17,319 nucleotides of DNA from an uncultured Bacillus sp. (GCA_934215995.1 CAKQBC010000015.1:1-17319), one strand, 5' to 3'. Positions 6,485 through 14,092 are shown, counted from the first letter of the stretch. Notes: a model not told the origin generated them from the sequence alone. Made by a program: numbers and translations.

Positions 6485-7231
6485 TTATTCGGCTACCTTT
6501 TCCAGATTGCCGTTCCTGTCCATCTTGAATTTGGTTGCTTGCTGGCTATCTTCCTCCAACAATACCATTTTGCGGGCCCTGTTCATGATTTTCATGATCG
6601 TTTCATAATCTTCCTGGATTGTTTCGGAGTTTTCCTCCATATTGGCGATTTTCTTTTCAAGCTCGTCCTTTTGCTTTTCGAGCTTCTTGTAGTCGGTTTT
6701 CATATTATGCAATTCTGCTTTTAATCTTTCGTTTTCTGACTTTACTACTTCCGTGTGCAAGCTTTGGGTATTCATAGATTGCAAAAAGGAAATAACGTCT
6801 TTAAGGGTCATGTCCCTGCTGTCTGCAGCTGGTTTGGCAGCCTCGTTTCTGAAAACATGCAATTCATTTTCTGTTTCCTGAACCGCACTCGGTACGGCGG
6901 AGAGGATCTCTTCCGGCTCAGCCATCAATCCGGCTTCTGCCATTGTAGGGGTAGGCGGTGTATAGAGCAGCTTCTTTTTGCCTCCCTGATCCCTTCCAAG
7001 CAGCCGGTTTCTCTGTTTACGCTGTTTTTTGGCCAACTGGAGCGCTTTTTCATACGTATGCCTTACGACTGCGTTCCATCTGAATCCGCAGGCTGCAGAC
7101 GTACGGTTCAGCTTATCCCCCACTTCCTCGAATGCATTCAGCTGCGTGCTGGCTTCACGCACATGCCGCAACACGGTTTCGGCGAGAAGCAAATCATCTT
7201 CTTCCGTCCAGGCGTCTTGTCTCACTTTCAT
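6485..7231 (-). CDS. rsfA: Prespore-specific transcriptional regulator RsfA
   Basis: A 248-residue protein with an N-terminal Myb/SANT-like DNA-binding domain (residues 4-60: [13 protein letters not shown] and [10 protein letters not shown]), a basic stretch (69-88), a variable linker, and a long charged coiled coil with heptad leucines (about 157-225), likely for oligomerisation. RsfA tunes sigma-F-dependent genes in the forespore of B. subtilis. ATG at 7231 is chosen because the protein then begins M-K-V-R-Q-D-A-W, as in the family, and GAGAGGAAGAG lies upstream; a TTG at 7249 would add six residues. Alone on its strand between lipL and the DUF1450 gene. Confidence 0.92.
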   Translation of the reverse strand: MKVRQDAWTEEDDLLLAETVLRHVREASTQLNAFEEVGDKLNRTSAACGFRWNAVVRHTYEKALQLAKKQRKQRNRLLGRDQGGKKKLLYTPPTPTMAEAGLMAEPEEILSAVPSAVQETENELHVFRNEAAKPAADSRDMTLKDVISFLQSMNTQSLHTEVVKSENERLKAELHNMKTDYKKLEKQKDELEKKIANMEENSETIQEDYETIMKIMNRARKMVLLEEDSQQATKFKMDRNGNLEKVAE

Positions 7232-7283
7232 TTCCACTCTTCCTCTCAAAGATAATTTTCCTATATATTGGAATTAATAATCA

Positions 7284-7313
7284 TATTCTGTACAAATTAC
7301 TAAGGTTTTATAC
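7284..7313 (-). promoter_or_regulatory. Possible forespore (sigma-F/G) promoter of rsfA
   Basis: On the minus strand GTATA (7313-7309) is followed after 18 bases by CAGAATA (7290-7284), one mismatch from the sigma-G -10 CATNMTA; GTATA fits the -35 GYATR shared by sigma-F and sigma-G. The spacing is right and the site is about 50 bases from the rsfA start. rsfA is under sigma-F and sigma-G control in B. subtilis, so the location is consistent. Confidence 0.45.
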
Positions 7314-7405
7314 ACTGAAGTTAAAAGGATGATAGAGTGCGGATGCTTTTGCGGCGATCGTTTCCCCATACGGGTTCGCACACAATAAAATTGGCATCAC
7401 CCGTT

Positions 7406-7434
7406 TTGACTTTCATGTTAAGAAAGAGTAAAAT
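7406..7434 (+). promoter_or_regulatory. Sigma-A promoter of the DUF1450 gene
   Basis: TTGACT (7406-7411), a 17-base spacer and TAAAAT (7429-7434) make one of the best sigma-A promoters in the window. The transcript would begin near 7441, leaving a leader of about 90 bases that contains a hairpin (AACCGC 7463-7468 with GCGGTT 7475-7480). Confidence 0.7.
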
Positions 7435-7462
7435 ACGCTTAGTGTTTATTTACCGACTGTAA

Positions 7463-7480
7463 AACCGCGTATAAGCGGTT
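7463..7480 (+). other. Leader hairpin before the DUF1450 gene
   Basis: AACCGC and GCGGTT form a 6-bp stem around GTATAA, about 20 bases into the predicted 5' leader. No U-run follows, so it is not a terminator. Function unknown. Confidence 0.4.
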
Positions 7481-7528
7481 ACCATATAAGGAAAACGGCA
7501 AAAGCAAGAAAGGATGGATCATAAAGGG

Positions 7529-7753
7529 ATGGCGAATGAATTCAGAGTGTGCGACGACTGCCAGGCTACAAACATCAAAACACTCATTCCGAAACTGAAG
7601 GAAGTAGATCCTGATGCAAAGATCGAGATCGGCTGCCAGTCATACTGCGGGCCGGGAAGGAAAAAGTCCTTTGCATTTGTGAACAATAGGCCGGTGGCGG
7701 CACCGACAGAAGATGAGCTGATCGATAAAGTGAAAGCGAAGCTCAAAAAATAA
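7529..7753 (+). CDS. DUF1450 family small cysteine-rich protein
   Basis: A 74-residue cytoplasmic protein with four cysteines (C8-D-D-C11 and C36-Q-S-Y-C40) followed by G-P-G-R-K-K. This fits the DUF1450 family, which includes B. subtilis YuzB. The cysteine spacing suggests metal or iron-sulfur binding or a redox role, but no activity is established. ATG at 7529 is preferred because the protein then starts [11 protein letters not shown], as close relatives do from memory, with AAAGGATGG about eleven bases upstream. The in-frame ATG at 7514 would add five residues but has its purine-rich site directly abutting. It has its own promoter and terminator, so it is probably monocistronic. Confidence 0.8.
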   Translation: MANEFRVCDDCQATNIKTLIPKLKEVDPDAKIEIGCQSYCGPGRKKSFAFVNNRPVAAPTEDELIDKVKAKLKK

Positions 7754-7780
7754 CGCCCGATTAACAGAGGGTGTTTTTTT
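7753..7780 (+). terminator. Terminator after the DUF1450 gene
   Basis: ACGCCC (7753-7758) pairs with GGGTGT (7769-7774) including one G-U pair, and is followed directly by seven T residues. The stem begins at the last base of the stop codon. Confidence 0.65.
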
Positions 7781-7882
7781 ATGCGAAAAAAGCCAGGCGG
7801 AGCGCAGTTTTGGCCAGCTATACACCCTTTTTAAGGTTGTTGCCAGCCACTCTTAAGGTTATCTTTTCATCTGGAGAAATGG

Positions 7883-7913
7883 TAAAATAGCGGTAAAGAT
7901 TTACGAAATTTCG
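7883..7913 (+). promoter_or_regulatory. Possible ywfO promoter with a downstream palindrome
   Basis: TAAAAT at 7883-7888 could be a -10 box, though the -35 region is poor. About 20 bases downstream is the perfect palindrome CGAAATTTCG (7904-7913), placed where a repressor could block transcription. Both assignments are tentative; otherwise the 7781-7957 gap shows nothing. Confidence 0.3.
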
Positions 7914-7957
7914 GAGTTTTTTGCGCTGCACCATAAATATAAAAAGAGGTTTTGCTG

Positions 7958-9259
7958 ATGGAATATTCTTTGGAGAAACTAGAAGAGGAAAAGGTGTTTA
8001 AAGACCCCGTCCATCGGTACATCCATGTTAGGGACAGGGTCATATGGGATTTGATCGGAACCAGGGAATTTCAACGATTGAGAAGGATCAAGCAGCTTGG
8101 GACCACGTTCCTCACGTTCCATGGCGCCGAACATAGCCGTTTCAACCATTCGCTTGGGGTATATGAAATTGTGAGGAGAATCATCGATGATGTGTTCAGC
8201 GGCCGTCCTGAATGGGATGGGAAGCAGCGGCTGCTGTCTTTATGTGCGGCATTGCTTCATGACCTTGGGCATGGGCCGTTTTCACACAGCTTTGAAAAGG
8301 TGTTCCACCTGGATCATGAGAATTTCACGCAGGCGATCATCCTGGGTGATACAGAAGTGAATCAAGTCCTGAAAAAAGTGGAACCCGGCTTTCCGAAGCA
8401 AGTAGCCGAGGTCATTGCCAAAACGCATCGCGATAAGTTGGTTGTGAGCCTGATTTCCAGCCAGATTGATGCCGACCGGATGGACTACCTGCAGCGCGAT
8501 GCCTATTTTACCGGAGTCAGCTACGGCCATTTTGATATGGAGAGGCTGCTTCGCGTCATGAGGCCAAGGGAAGACCAGGTAGTCTTCAAAAGCAGCGGCA
8601 TGCATGCAGTGGAAGACTACATCATGAGCAGGTACCAAATGTACTGGCAAGTTTATTTCCATCCGGTTACGAGAAGCGCTGAAGTTATTTTGACAAAAGT
8701 GCTCCACAGGGCTAAGGAACTGCACGGAAGGGGCTATCCGTTCAAGCGGGAACCCGTCCATTTTCTGTCCCTGTTCGCCGGGAATGTGACGCTTGAAGAA
8801 TATATCGGCCTCGACGAAAATGTTGTCATGTATTACTTCCAGGAGTGGGAAAATGAAGATGATGCCATTCTGAGCGACCTGTGCAGCCGATTCGTCAACA
8901 GGAGGCTGTTCAAGTATGTAGAATTCCATCCAGCCAGCGGCATGCAGAAAATCATGGAGCTTACCGCTTTATTCAAAAAAGCTGGGATCGACCATACATA
9001 TTATTTAGTAATCGACCATTCATCGGACCTGCCGTATGACTTTTACCGGCCGGGGGAAGAAGAAGAGCGCCTGCCGATTCATCTTCTGAAGAAAAATGGA
9101 GAAATAAAGGAGCTTTCGCGGGAGTCTGACATTGTGGATGCGATAACCGGGAAGCGCAGAACGGACCACAAATTATATTACCCGGAAGACTTCCTGCTGG
9201 ATGAATCATCGAAGAAGAAAGTGAAGAGGCAGATTCGCGCCTTATTGGATTCTATGTAG
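7958..9259 (+). CDS. ywfO: HD-domain phosphohydrolase YwfO (dNTP triphosphohydrolase-like)
   Basis: A 433-residue HD-superfamily protein of the YwfO type. Metal-binding residues are visible: His64 in R-F-N-H-S-L-G, His101-Asp102 in A-L-L-H-D-L-G-H-G-P-F-S-H, and the Asp of I-D-A-D-R-M-D-Y-L-Q-R-D (170-181). This H...HD...D set with the L-G-H-G-P-F-S-H extension is shared with SAMHD1 and bacterial dGTPases; an Enterococcus homologue has been reported to hydrolyse dNTPs, so a dNTP triphosphohydrolase role is likely. The region after about residue 300 is family-specific. ATG at 7958 has AAAAAGAGGT seven bases upstream; the TTG at 7952 is less likely. ywgA follows 29 bases downstream, so the two are probably co-transcribed. 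Confidence 0.9.
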   Translation: MEYSLEKLEEEKVFKDPVHRYIHVRDRVIWDLIGTREFQRLRRIKQLGTTFLTFHGAEHSRFNHSLGVYEIVRRIIDDVFSGRPEWDGKQRLLSLCAALLHDLGHGPFSHSFEKVFHLDHENFTQAIILGDTEVNQVLKKVEPGFPKQVAEVIAKTHRDKLVVSLISSQIDADRMDYLQRDAYFTGVSYGHFDMERLLRVMRPREDQVVFKSSGMHAVEDYIMSRYQMYWQVYFHPVTRSAEVILTKVLHRAKELHGRGYPFKREPVHFLSLFAGNVTLEEYIGLDENVVMYYFQEWENEDDAILSDLCSRFVNRRLFKYVEFHPASGMQKIMELTALFKKAGIDHTYYLVIDHSSDLPYDFYRPGEEEERLPIHLLKKNGEIKELSRESDIVDAITGKRRTDHKLYYPEDFLLDESSKKKVKRQIRALLDSM

Positions 9260-9288
9260 GCAAGTTTGGATAAAGGAGGAACCGCAAG

Positions 9289-9798
9289 TTGTTTAAAGAC
9301 CATGCAAGAATTATCCAGTCAATCGCTGCAGTAGGGGAGATTGCCGGCAGAAAAAAGCTTCAGAAGATGATCTATATCGCCAAAAAAATCTCATTCCCTT
9401 TCCAAGAAAAATATGAATTCCACTTTTATGGTCCTTATTCAGAAGAGCTTACGCTCCGGGTGGAGGAGCTTTGCGACATGGGTTATTTGGATGAATCCCA
9501 CGAGAAGAAAAACGGCTATCATCAATACTGCTATTCCGTCTCGAAGGAGGGGCTCACTTTCCTGGAAGCATATAAAGAGGATATGCCCCGCCTTGAGGAC
9601 TGCCTGCTTGATATGAACAGCCAGAATGCCCGTTTCCTGGAACTCGTCGCGACAATCCTCTATTTCGATCCGCTGCCGATGGATGAAGTCGCTGAAAAAG
9701 TGTTCACTCTTAAGGCAAAACAGAAATATACTTTGGAAGAAGTGAAGGACGCTTACCGCTATATTGATGCATTGAAGGAGAAGCGGGAAGCAAACTGA
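9289..9798 (+). CDS. ywgA: YwgA family protein
   Basis: A 169-residue soluble protein of unknown function. The N-terminal 60 residues carry G-R-K-K-L-Q-K-M-I-Y-I-A-K-K and F-H-F-Y-G-P-Y-S-E-E-L, followed by a winged-helix-like segment (about 60-90) and a helical C-terminus. The K-L-Q-K-x-I-Y...Y-G-P-Y-S pattern is reminiscent of the DUF4065/SocA-like (Panacea) fold seen in many antitoxins; I offer that as a resemblance only. Translation starts at TTG, backed by a perfect AAAGGAGGA eight bases upstream; no ATG is near. It follows ywfO closely, as in related Bacillus genomes, and ends at a strong terminator. Confidence 0.85.
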   Translation: MFKDHARIIQSIAAVGEIAGRKKLQKMIYIAKKISFPFQEKYEFHFYGPYSEELTLRVEELCDMGYLDESHEKKNGYHQYCYSVSKEGLTFLEAYKEDMPRLEDCLLDMNSQNARFLELVATILYFDPLPMDEVAEKVFTLKAKQKYTLEEVKDAYRYIDALKEKREAN

Positions 9799-9838
9799 AA
9801 AGGTTATTCATCGGCAGCAATGCCCTGTAATAACGTCA

Positions 9839-9862
9839 GGGGCCGGCCGCCGGCCCCTTTTT
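9839..9862 (+). terminator. Terminator of ywfO-ywgA
   Basis: GGGGCCGG (9839-9846) pairs with CCGGCCCC (9850-9857) around a three-base loop, followed by five T residues: a very GC-rich, stable intrinsic terminator about 40 bases after the ywgA stop. Confidence 0.92.
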
Positions 9863-9902
9863 CGTCTCTCTATATTCCTGCCTCTAGTGGAGAACCCAAG
9901 AC

Positions 9903-9947
9903 TAAAAAAAGCACATGCCCATCCAGCGTATTGGAAGGCCATGTGCT
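9903..9947 (-). terminator. Terminator of the tautomerase gene
   Basis: On the minus strand AGCACATG (9947-9940) pairs with CATGTGCT (9917-9910) and is followed by a run of T residues (complement of the A-run at 9904-9910). It lies just past the stop codon of the tautomerase gene. Confidence 0.82.
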
Positions 9948-9962
9948 TGCTTTTGCGGGTTC

Positions 9963-10148
9963 TTATTTGTCGCTTAGTCTTGTTCCAGCTATAGCGTAGT
10001 GGTTTTTGCTCATTTCTTCAATGAAAACCACGATATTTTCTTTCGGTGCACCTGCTGTTTCAGATACAGCCTCTGTTACTTTTTCCACTAGCGCTTTCTT
10101 TTGTTCTTCAGTGCGCCCTTCAAGCATTTTCACAGTGATATATGGCAT
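9963..10148 (-). CDS. ywhB: 4-oxalocrotonate tautomerase-like protein
   Basis: A 61-residue protein of the 4-oxalocrotonate tautomerase family, which works as a small oligomer. The catalytic Pro is residue 2 of the open reading frame and becomes the N-terminus after Met removal (M-P-Y-I-T-V-K). R12 in L-E-G-R-T-E-E-Q and the segment V-V-F-I-E-E-M-S-K-N-H-Y (40-51) are also typical, the last with M-S-K-N-H-Y replacing the usual M-x-K-x-x-W. The physiological substrate of YwhB is unknown; purified B. subtilis YwhB shows promiscuous tautomerase activity as I recall. AAAGGAGCT lies eight bases before the ATG. It is convergent with ywgA and has its own terminator. Confidence 0.9.
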   Translation of the reverse strand: MPYITVKMLEGRTEEQKKALVEKVTEAVSETAGAPKENIVVFIEEMSKNHYAIAGTRLSDK

Positions 10149-10283
10149 CTGGCTTTAGCTCCTTTCTGATTATCTGATAACAGTTTTCCACAACCCATTG
10201 CGAAAATCAAGGCATCATTCTGAAATACGCCGGCAAAATGGCTGTATCTGGAAATTTTGTTCTGTTGAGCCATGACAGGAAAC

Positions 10284-10312
10284 TTTATTGAGGCAGCCAG
10301 TTAAGCTATACT
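10284..10312 (+). promoter_or_regulatory. Possible promoter of ywhC-ywhD
   Basis: TATACT (10307-10312) is a good -10 box about 30 bases upstream of ywhC. The best -35 at a 17-base spacing is TTTATT (10284-10289), matching only three of six positions. Confidence 0.4.
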
Positions 10313-10341
10313 AATGTTACGAATAAAGTGGAGTGTGATGT

Positions 10342-11007
10342 ATGGACTTTTTGAATAGTTTTTTCAGGTTTTCGTTAGAAGAGCTTCCGTTTGTGGTTAT
10401 ATCTGTTGTCATCGCTTTCACGGTGCATGAATTTGCCCATGCGTACACAGCTTATAAATTCGGGGATCACACAGCCAAGAATCAAGGAAGGCTGACACTG
10501 AACCCTTTGCAGCATATCGATCCTCTCGGAATGATCCTGATTCTGATATTTGGGTTTGGCTGGGCAAGGCCAGTGCCTGTGAACAGATACTATTTTAAGA
10601 ACCCTAGGCTTGCTGGAATCCTCGTATCGGTTGCGGGCCCGGTCAGCAATCTGCTGCTGGCTGTCTTTGCATTTTTGATTTATTATGGAATCGCAGCTGC
10701 AGGGATAGGTCCATCGATGCCGCTGTTCGTCCAGACATTCCTGCAGCAATTCATTTATTTCAATGTCCTGTTGTTTGCCTTTAACTTGCTTCCGCTGCCT
10801 CCATTGGACGGCTACCGGATCATCGAGGACCTGGTTCCTCTGAATGTACGCGCCAAGATGACGCAATATGAGCAGTACGGCGCTTTGGTATTTCTTATCC
10901 TGGTTTTGACGCCGCTAGGCAACTATACAATTCATCCGGTTCTCTATACGGTTATACCGGCAATCATGCAGGGACTGCACCAGATATTCGGTGCTATTTT
11001 CCTATGA
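10342..11007 (+). CDS. ywhC: M50-family site-2 protease-like membrane metalloprotease YwhC
   Basis: A 221-residue polytopic membrane protein of the S2P/M50 family. The zinc site is His29-Glu30-x-x-His33 (H-E-F-A-H) in the first hydrophobic segment, with the third ligand Asp156 in P-L-P-P-L-D-G-Y-R-I. N-P-L-Q-H-I-D-P-L-G (54-63) and the V-A-G-P-x-S-N segment (97-103) are family-typical. It lacks a PDZ domain, so it belongs to the minimal YwhC/Rip-like group rather than RseP/RasP. It would cut a substrate within the membrane, but none is known. GGAGTG lies eight bases before the ATG. ywhD follows after 19 bases. Confidence 0.92.
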   Translation: MDFLNSFFRFSLEELPFVVISVVIAFTVHEFAHAYTAYKFGDHTAKNQGRLTLNPLQHIDPLGMILILIFGFGWARPVPVNRYYFKNPRLAGILVSVAGPVSNLLLAVFAFLIYYGIAAAGIGPSMPLFVQTFLQQFIYFNVLLFAFNLLPLPPLDGYRIIEDLVPLNVRAKMTQYEQYGALVFLILVLTPLGNYTIHPVLYTVIPAIMQGLHQIFGAIFL

Positions 11008-11026
11008 TGGGAGGAAAGAAGATTTT

Positions 11027-11530
11027 ATGGAAAATAAAAAGAAAAAAGTACAATTCAATATTATAAAAAACGACCCGACCGACGGGCATAAGGGCTTCGG
11101 CGCCGGAGCGCTGAGCCTTGAAAATATTTCACCTGTGATCATCGATGTCGAGGCGAAGGAAGCGACGATTGAAATCGGGGCGATGCATGCAAGAAGTCCC
11201 GTTGAGAAAGGAATCAAGTTCCTTCCCGATAAAGAGCAGGTGCCTGGGGGCAAGCCGTACTGGCTGATCTGGGTGGCCATCGAACGGAATGAGAAGGGCC
11301 CATATTATGCAGGCGTAACAGCATGCGAAATGACCGTGGACAGAAGTATCCGGCGCGGATATAAGTCCCTGCCGGAGCATGTGAATAGGCTGGATAAGGC
11401 AATGAAACGGCAAATCATAGCGTCCCATATGGACCAGCCGTCAAAGGAAATATTGCGGAACTTTTTGAAGCAGCATAATGAAGCAATGTGGGAGAATTCC
11501 GGCGAGGAGCTCAAAAACCAGCTTCTCTGA
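11027..11530 (+). CDS. ywhD: YwhD family protein
   Basis: A 167-residue soluble protein of unknown function that matches YwhD throughout: a lysine-rich start, F-N-I-I-K-N-D-P-T-D-G-H near residue 11, G-A-L-S-L-E-N-I-S-P-V, I-G-A-M-H-A-R-S and W-V-A-I-E-R-N. No catalytic motif that I recognise. ATG at 11027 is chosen because GGAGGAAAG lies about nine bases upstream and the extra residues from the in-frame ATG at 10991 would overlap ywhC. It is coupled to ywhC, 19 bases away. Confidence 0.88.
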   Translation: MENKKKKVQFNIIKNDPTDGHKGFGAGALSLENISPVIIDVEAKEATIEIGAMHARSPVEKGIKFLPDKEQVPGGKPYWLIWVAIERNEKGPYYAGVTACEMTVDRSIRRGYKSLPEHVNRLDKAMKRQIIASHMDQPSKEILRNFLKQHNEAMWENSGEELKNQLL

Positions 11531-11640
11531 TCAGATGCAAAATTCCACTCTTAACGGACTCTGTTTGCTGAAGAAGGGAAAAGGAATATAAACACAAATA
11601 TGTCCATTTATCGAATTTTGACAAAGTTGGAATTAATTAC

Positions 11641-11753
11641 TTGTCGTTTTGTGTAAAAATAAGTAAACTTAGTAACAGCGTGCAACGCTGTAAAACTAGG
11701 ACACGAAAGAAGGCTATCCCCTCCACCGGCATATGGGGGGAATAGCCTTTTTT
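11641..11753 (+). ncRNA. Candidate small RNA between ywhD and the pbpG terminator
   Basis: TTGTCG (11641-11646) and TAAACT (11664-11669), 17 bases apart, could form a promoter whose transcript starts near 11676. It would begin with a perfect hairpin (ACAGCGT 11675-11681, loop GCA, ACGCTGT 11685-11691) and end at the strong terminator at 11710-11753, giving an RNA of about 78 bases with two stem-loops. The boxes match consensus at only four of six positions each, so the region may instead be the 3' trailer of ywhD. Confidence 0.3.
11710..11753. terminator. Bidirectional terminator between ywhD and pbpG
   Basis: AAGGCTAT (11710-11717) pairs with ATAGCCTT (11742-11749), extended by C-rich and G-rich inner arms, with a T-run after it on the plus strand and CTTCTTT on the minus strand. 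It can end pbpG transcripts and anything reading rightward after ywhD. Confidence 0.85.
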
Positions 11754-11789
11754 CATTTTCCTGTTCTCGTTGCCTTTCAGGGGAGAGGC

Positions 11790-13853
11790 TTATAAGAAGG
11801 GAATCCATTTTTTATACCATTGTTTTTTTTCTTCTTTTTCCTTTTTCGGTTCCTCTGGCTTGTGATCTTCTGCATGCACCGTACAGCTTTCCGCCGGTTC
11901 ACTGCCTTTTGTGAAATACGTCAATATGGCTTCGGGACAGTTGCCTGTCGCCAATTTTCCGCTTTCCGGATCGATTTGGACGGCTATCACATTTTTCGAT
12001 GCGGGTGTGAATTGGCTGAACTTTGATTTCTTCAGGCTTTCCTCCATGAAGTCGGCCCATACCGTTTTTGCATATTTCTTTTCGGCGGGGCTTTCGATCA
12101 ATTTGCCCTGGTCATAGCCGGTCCATACGCCAGCCACAAGGTCAGGCGTATAACCGATCATCCAGCTGTCCGTTTTCGTAGAGCCCGATTTTCCGGCATA
12201 TTGCCTCGTTAATTTAGGGATGATAGCTGCCCCTGTGACAGTGGCATGCCCATTGTACTGTTCATTGAAGACCCCGGTAAGCATGCCGGTCATAACGAAA
12301 GCCAAGTCCGGATCAATTGCCTTTCCATGCTGGTCCGGTGCCTGATAGAGGACTTCGCCCCGATAGTTCTCGACCCGTTTGATGAACTGCGGCTTGATTG
12401 CCTTGCCGCCGTTGGCGAGTATTCCGTATGCATTCACCATCTCAATCACTTTCACGCCGGAAGTGCCGAGTGCGGAAGAGGGTAAGGTATCCATTTCACT
12501 TTTGATCCCGAACCTTTTGGCAGTGGCATTCAATTTTTTTTCGCCAAGGAAAAGGTGGGTTTTGACTGCGTACACATTATCCGATAAGGCAATGGCCTCA
12601 GCGAGCGTTATTTCTTTGTCCGCGTATTGCGAATTGAAATTGTTTGGCTTATATGGAGCGTTTCCATTGCTGAATGTAAAGGTTGTCGCTTCGCTTTTCA
12701 GCATAGTGGCCGGTGTGAATCCATGCTCCAGGGCCGCATAGTATAGAATCGGCTTGATTGTCGAACCCGGCTGCCGAAGGGCTTGGGTTGCGCGGTTGAA
12801 CGGGCTTTCCTGGTAATTCCTCCCGCCTACGAGGGATGTGACTTCGCCGCTGTTCGGGTCCATGGCAACCAATGCGCCCTGCATATCGGTTTCTGCAGCG
12901 AAGTTGTTTGCAAATGCCTTTTCAGCTGCCTTCTGCATCGCCAAGTCCAGGGTGGTGTATACTTTCAGCCCACCCATCGCCAAATCCTTCTCATTCAGGC
13001 CCAAATCCGTTTTCAAGGCTTGCTTAACAGCGGCTGTGAAGTAAGGGGCAGCCTCTTCACGCTGCTTATGGACGCCGGACAGGGCAATGGCTTCCTCCGA
13101 TATCATTTGCAGGTCATCCTTGCTGATGTATCCGCTGTTCTTCAAGGCGGCAAGGACAACGCTTTGCCGATTTTTGGCTTTCTCCCATGACACAAACGGG
13201 GAGAAGTAGGACGGTCCTTTCGGTATGCCTGCAAGCATGGCCGCCTCCGCCACAGTCAGATCAGCTGCGTCCTTGCCGAAATAATATTGGCTGGCTGCCT
13301 GGACACCGTAGGCTCCATGCCCGAAGTAGATCGTATTCAGATAGCCTTCGAGTATCTCATCTTTTGTATAGTTCAACTCAATCCGTTTTGTATAAAAGGC
13401 TTCGTTCATTTTCCGGTACCATGTTTTTTCATGGGACAAGAATAGATTGCGGGCGTATTGCTGCGTGATCGTGCTCGCCCCCTGTACTTTGGAGCCGGCC
13501 TTCAGGTCGGCAACAAGCGCTCCGGCGATCCGCTTATAATCAAACCCGTTATGCCTGTAAAAATGCTGGTCCTCGACAGCAATCACAGATTGGACAAGGT
13601 GGGGGGAAATATCCTTCAATTGCACCCAATACCGCTCCTGCCCGTTATTCGATTCAGCTATGATGGCCCCATCCGCACTGTAAAAAAGAGAGGACTGCTG
13701 TACAGCAAGCGGGGGAGCACCGAGAATTTTGGCGTATACAAGGAACCCGGAATAGAGGACCAGGCAGAACGCAAAGCCGATCATTGCCATAAAAAAACAA
13801 GCCCGTGCTATTTTTCCTGCTTTCTTATAAAGATTATCCGGTAAAGCCTCCAT
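11790..13853 (-). CDS. pbpG: Class A penicillin-binding protein (PBP2D, PbpG-like)
   Basis: A 687-residue bifunctional peptidoglycan synthase, membrane-anchored by one segment (about 15-41). The glycosyltransferase domain holds the catalytic Glu94 in V-E-D-Q-H-F-Y-R-H and Q-G-A-S-T-I-T-Q-Q (124-132). The transpeptidase domain holds the active Ser364 in S-T-I-K, S-D-N (424-426) and K-S-G-S (555-558), a variant of KTG. A short Lys/Glu-rich tail (668-684) follows. It polymerises glycan strands and cross-links stem peptides; PbpG of B. subtilis, of nearly equal length, acts in the forespore in germ-cell-wall synthesis with PbpF. The ATG at 13853 has AGGGGTGAT upstream; in-frame codons back to 14027 lack a site and give no transmembrane start. 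Its place between ywhD and speE matches B. subtilis ywhE. Confidence 0.92.
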   Translation of the reverse strand: MEALPDNLYKKAGKIARACFFMAMIGFAFCLVLYSGFLVYAKILGAPPLAVQQSSLFYSADGAIIAESNNGQERYWVQLKDISPHLVQSVIAVEDQHFYRHNGFDYKRIAGALVADLKAGSKVQGASTITQQYARNLFLSHEKTWYRKMNEAFYTKRIELNYTKDEILEGYLNTIYFGHGAYGVQAASQYYFGKDAADLTVAEAAMLAGIPKGPSYFSPFVSWEKAKNRQSVVLAALKNSGYISKDDLQMISEEAIALSGVHKQREEAAPYFTAAVKQALKTDLGLNEKDLAMGGLKVYTTLDLAMQKAAEKAFANNFAAETDMQGALVAMDPNSGEVTSLVGGRNYQESPFNRATQALRQPGSTIKPILYYAALEHGFTPATMLKSEATTFTFSNGNAPYKPNNFNSQYADKEITLAEAIALSDNVYAVKTHLFLGEKKLNATAKRFGIKSEMDTLPSSALGTSGVKVIEMVNAYGILANGGKAIKPQFIKRVENYRGEVLYQAPDQHGKAIDPDLAFVMTGMLTGVFNEQYNGHATVTGAAIIPKLTRQYAGKSGSTKTDSWMIGYTPDLVAGVWTGYDQGKLIESPAEKKYAKTVWADFMEESLKKSKFSQFTPASKNVIAVQIDPESGKLATGNCPEAILTYFTKGSEPAESCTVHAEDHKPEEPKKEKEEKKQWYKKWIPFL

Positions 13854-13941
13854 CTGATCACCCCTGCTTATCCTTTTTCTAACCAGTATGGCAGTAAATA
13901 ATGGTTTCCAAACATTTCGCCCCTTTGTTAGAAAATTTTTC

Positions 13942-13969
13942 TTGTAATGTCGGAAATTTACTCTATAAT
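13942..13969 (+). promoter_or_regulatory. Sigma-A promoter of speE-speB
   Basis: TTGTAA (13942-13947), a 16-base spacer and a perfect TATAAT (13964-13969). The leader to speE would be about 115 bases and shows no obvious riboswitch. Confidence 0.6.
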
Positions 13970-14092
13970 TTTTTTGTCTGTACTTTTTGCATGTTTTCCG
14001 AAAGGGCTGAACGTGTATAGGATACATATGGACCGTTTAAAGCCTTCATTGCTGAAAGGAAAGGCCAGGTTACGGAAAGGGAGCGATAAAAT

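Noticed and set aside
7337..7462. A 41-codon plus-strand frame starting GTG, with AAAGGATGA upstream.
   Set aside because: It overlaps the very good sigma-A promoter of the DUF1450 gene, is unusually basic and lacks recognisable motifs, so regulatory DNA explains the region better.
11600..11656. An 18-codon frame after ywhD.
   Set aside because: The purine-rich sequence upstream is too far from the ATG and the peptide has no features.
13854..13920. GGAAACCATT on the minus strand as a sigma-F -10 box for pbpG.
   Set aside because: It matches nine of ten -10 positions but no GYATA -35 lies 14-16 bases upstream.
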